Of a DNA stretch of 64,000 nucleotides, positions 63,610 through 64,000 are shown piece after piece. Position 1 is the stretch's first letter, and each line of letters starts with the position of its first letter. Source of the DNA: Prorocentrum cordatum (lineage: Eukaryota; Sar; Dinophyceae; Prorocentrales; Prorocentraceae); contig CAUYUJ010003669.1 in assembly GCA_963575745.1 (NCBI GenBank), positions 226,448 to 290,447 on the forward strand, written 5' to 3'. The position numbers were made by a program, and so were the translations under genes. The notes under the pieces were generated by a model that was given only the letters and a program-made list of their open reading frames with translations, ran no database searches and had not been told where the DNA came from.

Positions 63610-64000
63610 TCGGGGATATTAGCAGGTTCCCCCGCGAATGCAGACGCAGTAAGTGACCCCGCAGATGCCGGCGCAGCGGCAGACTCAGCGAGTGGCCCCG
63701 CACTTCAAAGCGGGCCCTTCTCCTTCTCGCGGATGTCCTTGTGCTGGCACCTGCTCGCCTTGGGAGCCCCCGGCGGGCGTGCCCTGGACGTGGTCTGGAG
63801 CGTCTTCTTTTCCGCCTTCTGCTGCGAGGCATGGTGCGCAGTTGGCCCATCCGGCGAAGGTGACGAGCCAGCCCCGCGTAGTGCTACAGGTTCTTTCGGC
63901 TCGGGCGCGCTAGTGCCCTGGAATGCCGCCGCCGCAGCTGCATCGGCTGGTCCCCTGGAACGCTTTGTGATAGCAGGTTGCCCCGCGGGCGTCTCCTCGG
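63610..64000 (-). other. Right edge of window, element-2 continuation
   Basis: Arg/Pro-rich minus-strand frame with hairpin motifs. The 5' end and 5' LTR of element 2 must lie beyond the window. Confidence 0.3.

Larger units (their letters stand above)
60652..63986 (-). repeat. Dispersed 14-nt hairpin motifs in element-2 gag region
   Basis: On the minus strand the consensus is GCGGG-GNRA-CCTGC. Copies: 60652-60665 (GTAA loop, CCCGC arm), 60881-60894 (GCAA), 60902-60915 (GTCA, CCGGC arm), 61316-61329 (GCAA, one mispair), 61345-61358 (GCAA), 62176-62189 (GCAA), 62478-62491 (GCAA, imperfect stem), 62981-62994 (GAAA), 63622-63635 (GGAA) and 63973-63986 (GCAA). Weaker relatives lie at 63646-63662 and 63689-63702. 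Confidence 0.7.

Noticed and set aside
1-64000. Dinoflagellate spliced-leader sequence, tRNA and rRNA genes, CRISPR arrays
   Set aside because: Read for on both strands by eye; no convincing match was seen. The tandem arrays lack the unique spacers of CRISPR. A tRNAscan-SE and spliced-leader search would be needed for certainty.

Overview
The window looks like dinoflagellate nuclear DNA. It is GC-rich, gene-poor and full of simple repeats and decayed Copia-type retrotransposons. Its one recognisable host gene is broken into short exons with GT-AG and apparent GA-AG introns. I recognise no tRNA, rRNA, CRISPR array or spliced-leader sequence. Species is not determinable; family names are from motif recognition only, with no search run.

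Host gene. A guanylate-binding-protein (GBP)-like GTPase runs on the minus strand from 38652 down to about 6420. Exon A (38524-38652) has the P-loop, exon B (37974-38168) the switch threonine and DxxG-type motif, exon C (37017-37175) the RD motif. Exons D (35594-35789), E (9304-9496) and F (8275-8397) cover the linker and helical region. Exons G, H and I (8012 down to 6655) encode coiled coil. Reading phases fit across most junctions. The 5' exons are not seen, and a short exon between C and D seems to be missing. The introns carry four small repeat families, several of them palindromic, that look like introner elements.

Element 1. The 26-kb intron between D and E holds a 23-kb LTR retrotransposon (11768-34780, minus strand). 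It has two LTRs of about 348 bp, a 5-bp target duplication, a primer-binding-like site and a polypurine tract. Gag, protease, integrase, reverse transcriptase and RNase H are laid out from 33.9 to 23.7 kb in many broken frames. Another 10 kb of unrecognised minus-strand reading frames lies between pol and the 3' LTR. A 1.77-kb tandem duplication (9109-10831 and 10874-12601) copied exon E together with the 3' LTR.

Element 2. From 39.5 kb to the right end lies a second decayed Copia-type element on the minus strand: RNase H 39.5-40.3, RT 42.3-42.9, integrase 43.8-44.8, protease 48.6-49.5, gag-like region 60.6-64 kb. Its RT is split by two minisatellites (40.5-42.0). Between gag and protease sits an array of a 108-bp (36-codon) repeat with a two-unit alternation and an inverted left end (49.56-54.5 and 58.8-60.1 kb). 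The array is itself split by a 4.3-kb element with terminal inverted repeats and a 9-bp target duplication (54518-58814). Its gag and pol parts are sprinkled with a 14-nt hairpin motif whose loop is usually GNRA.

The left end (1-5.8 kb) holds two blocks of AGT trinucleotide repeat and no gene I recognise.
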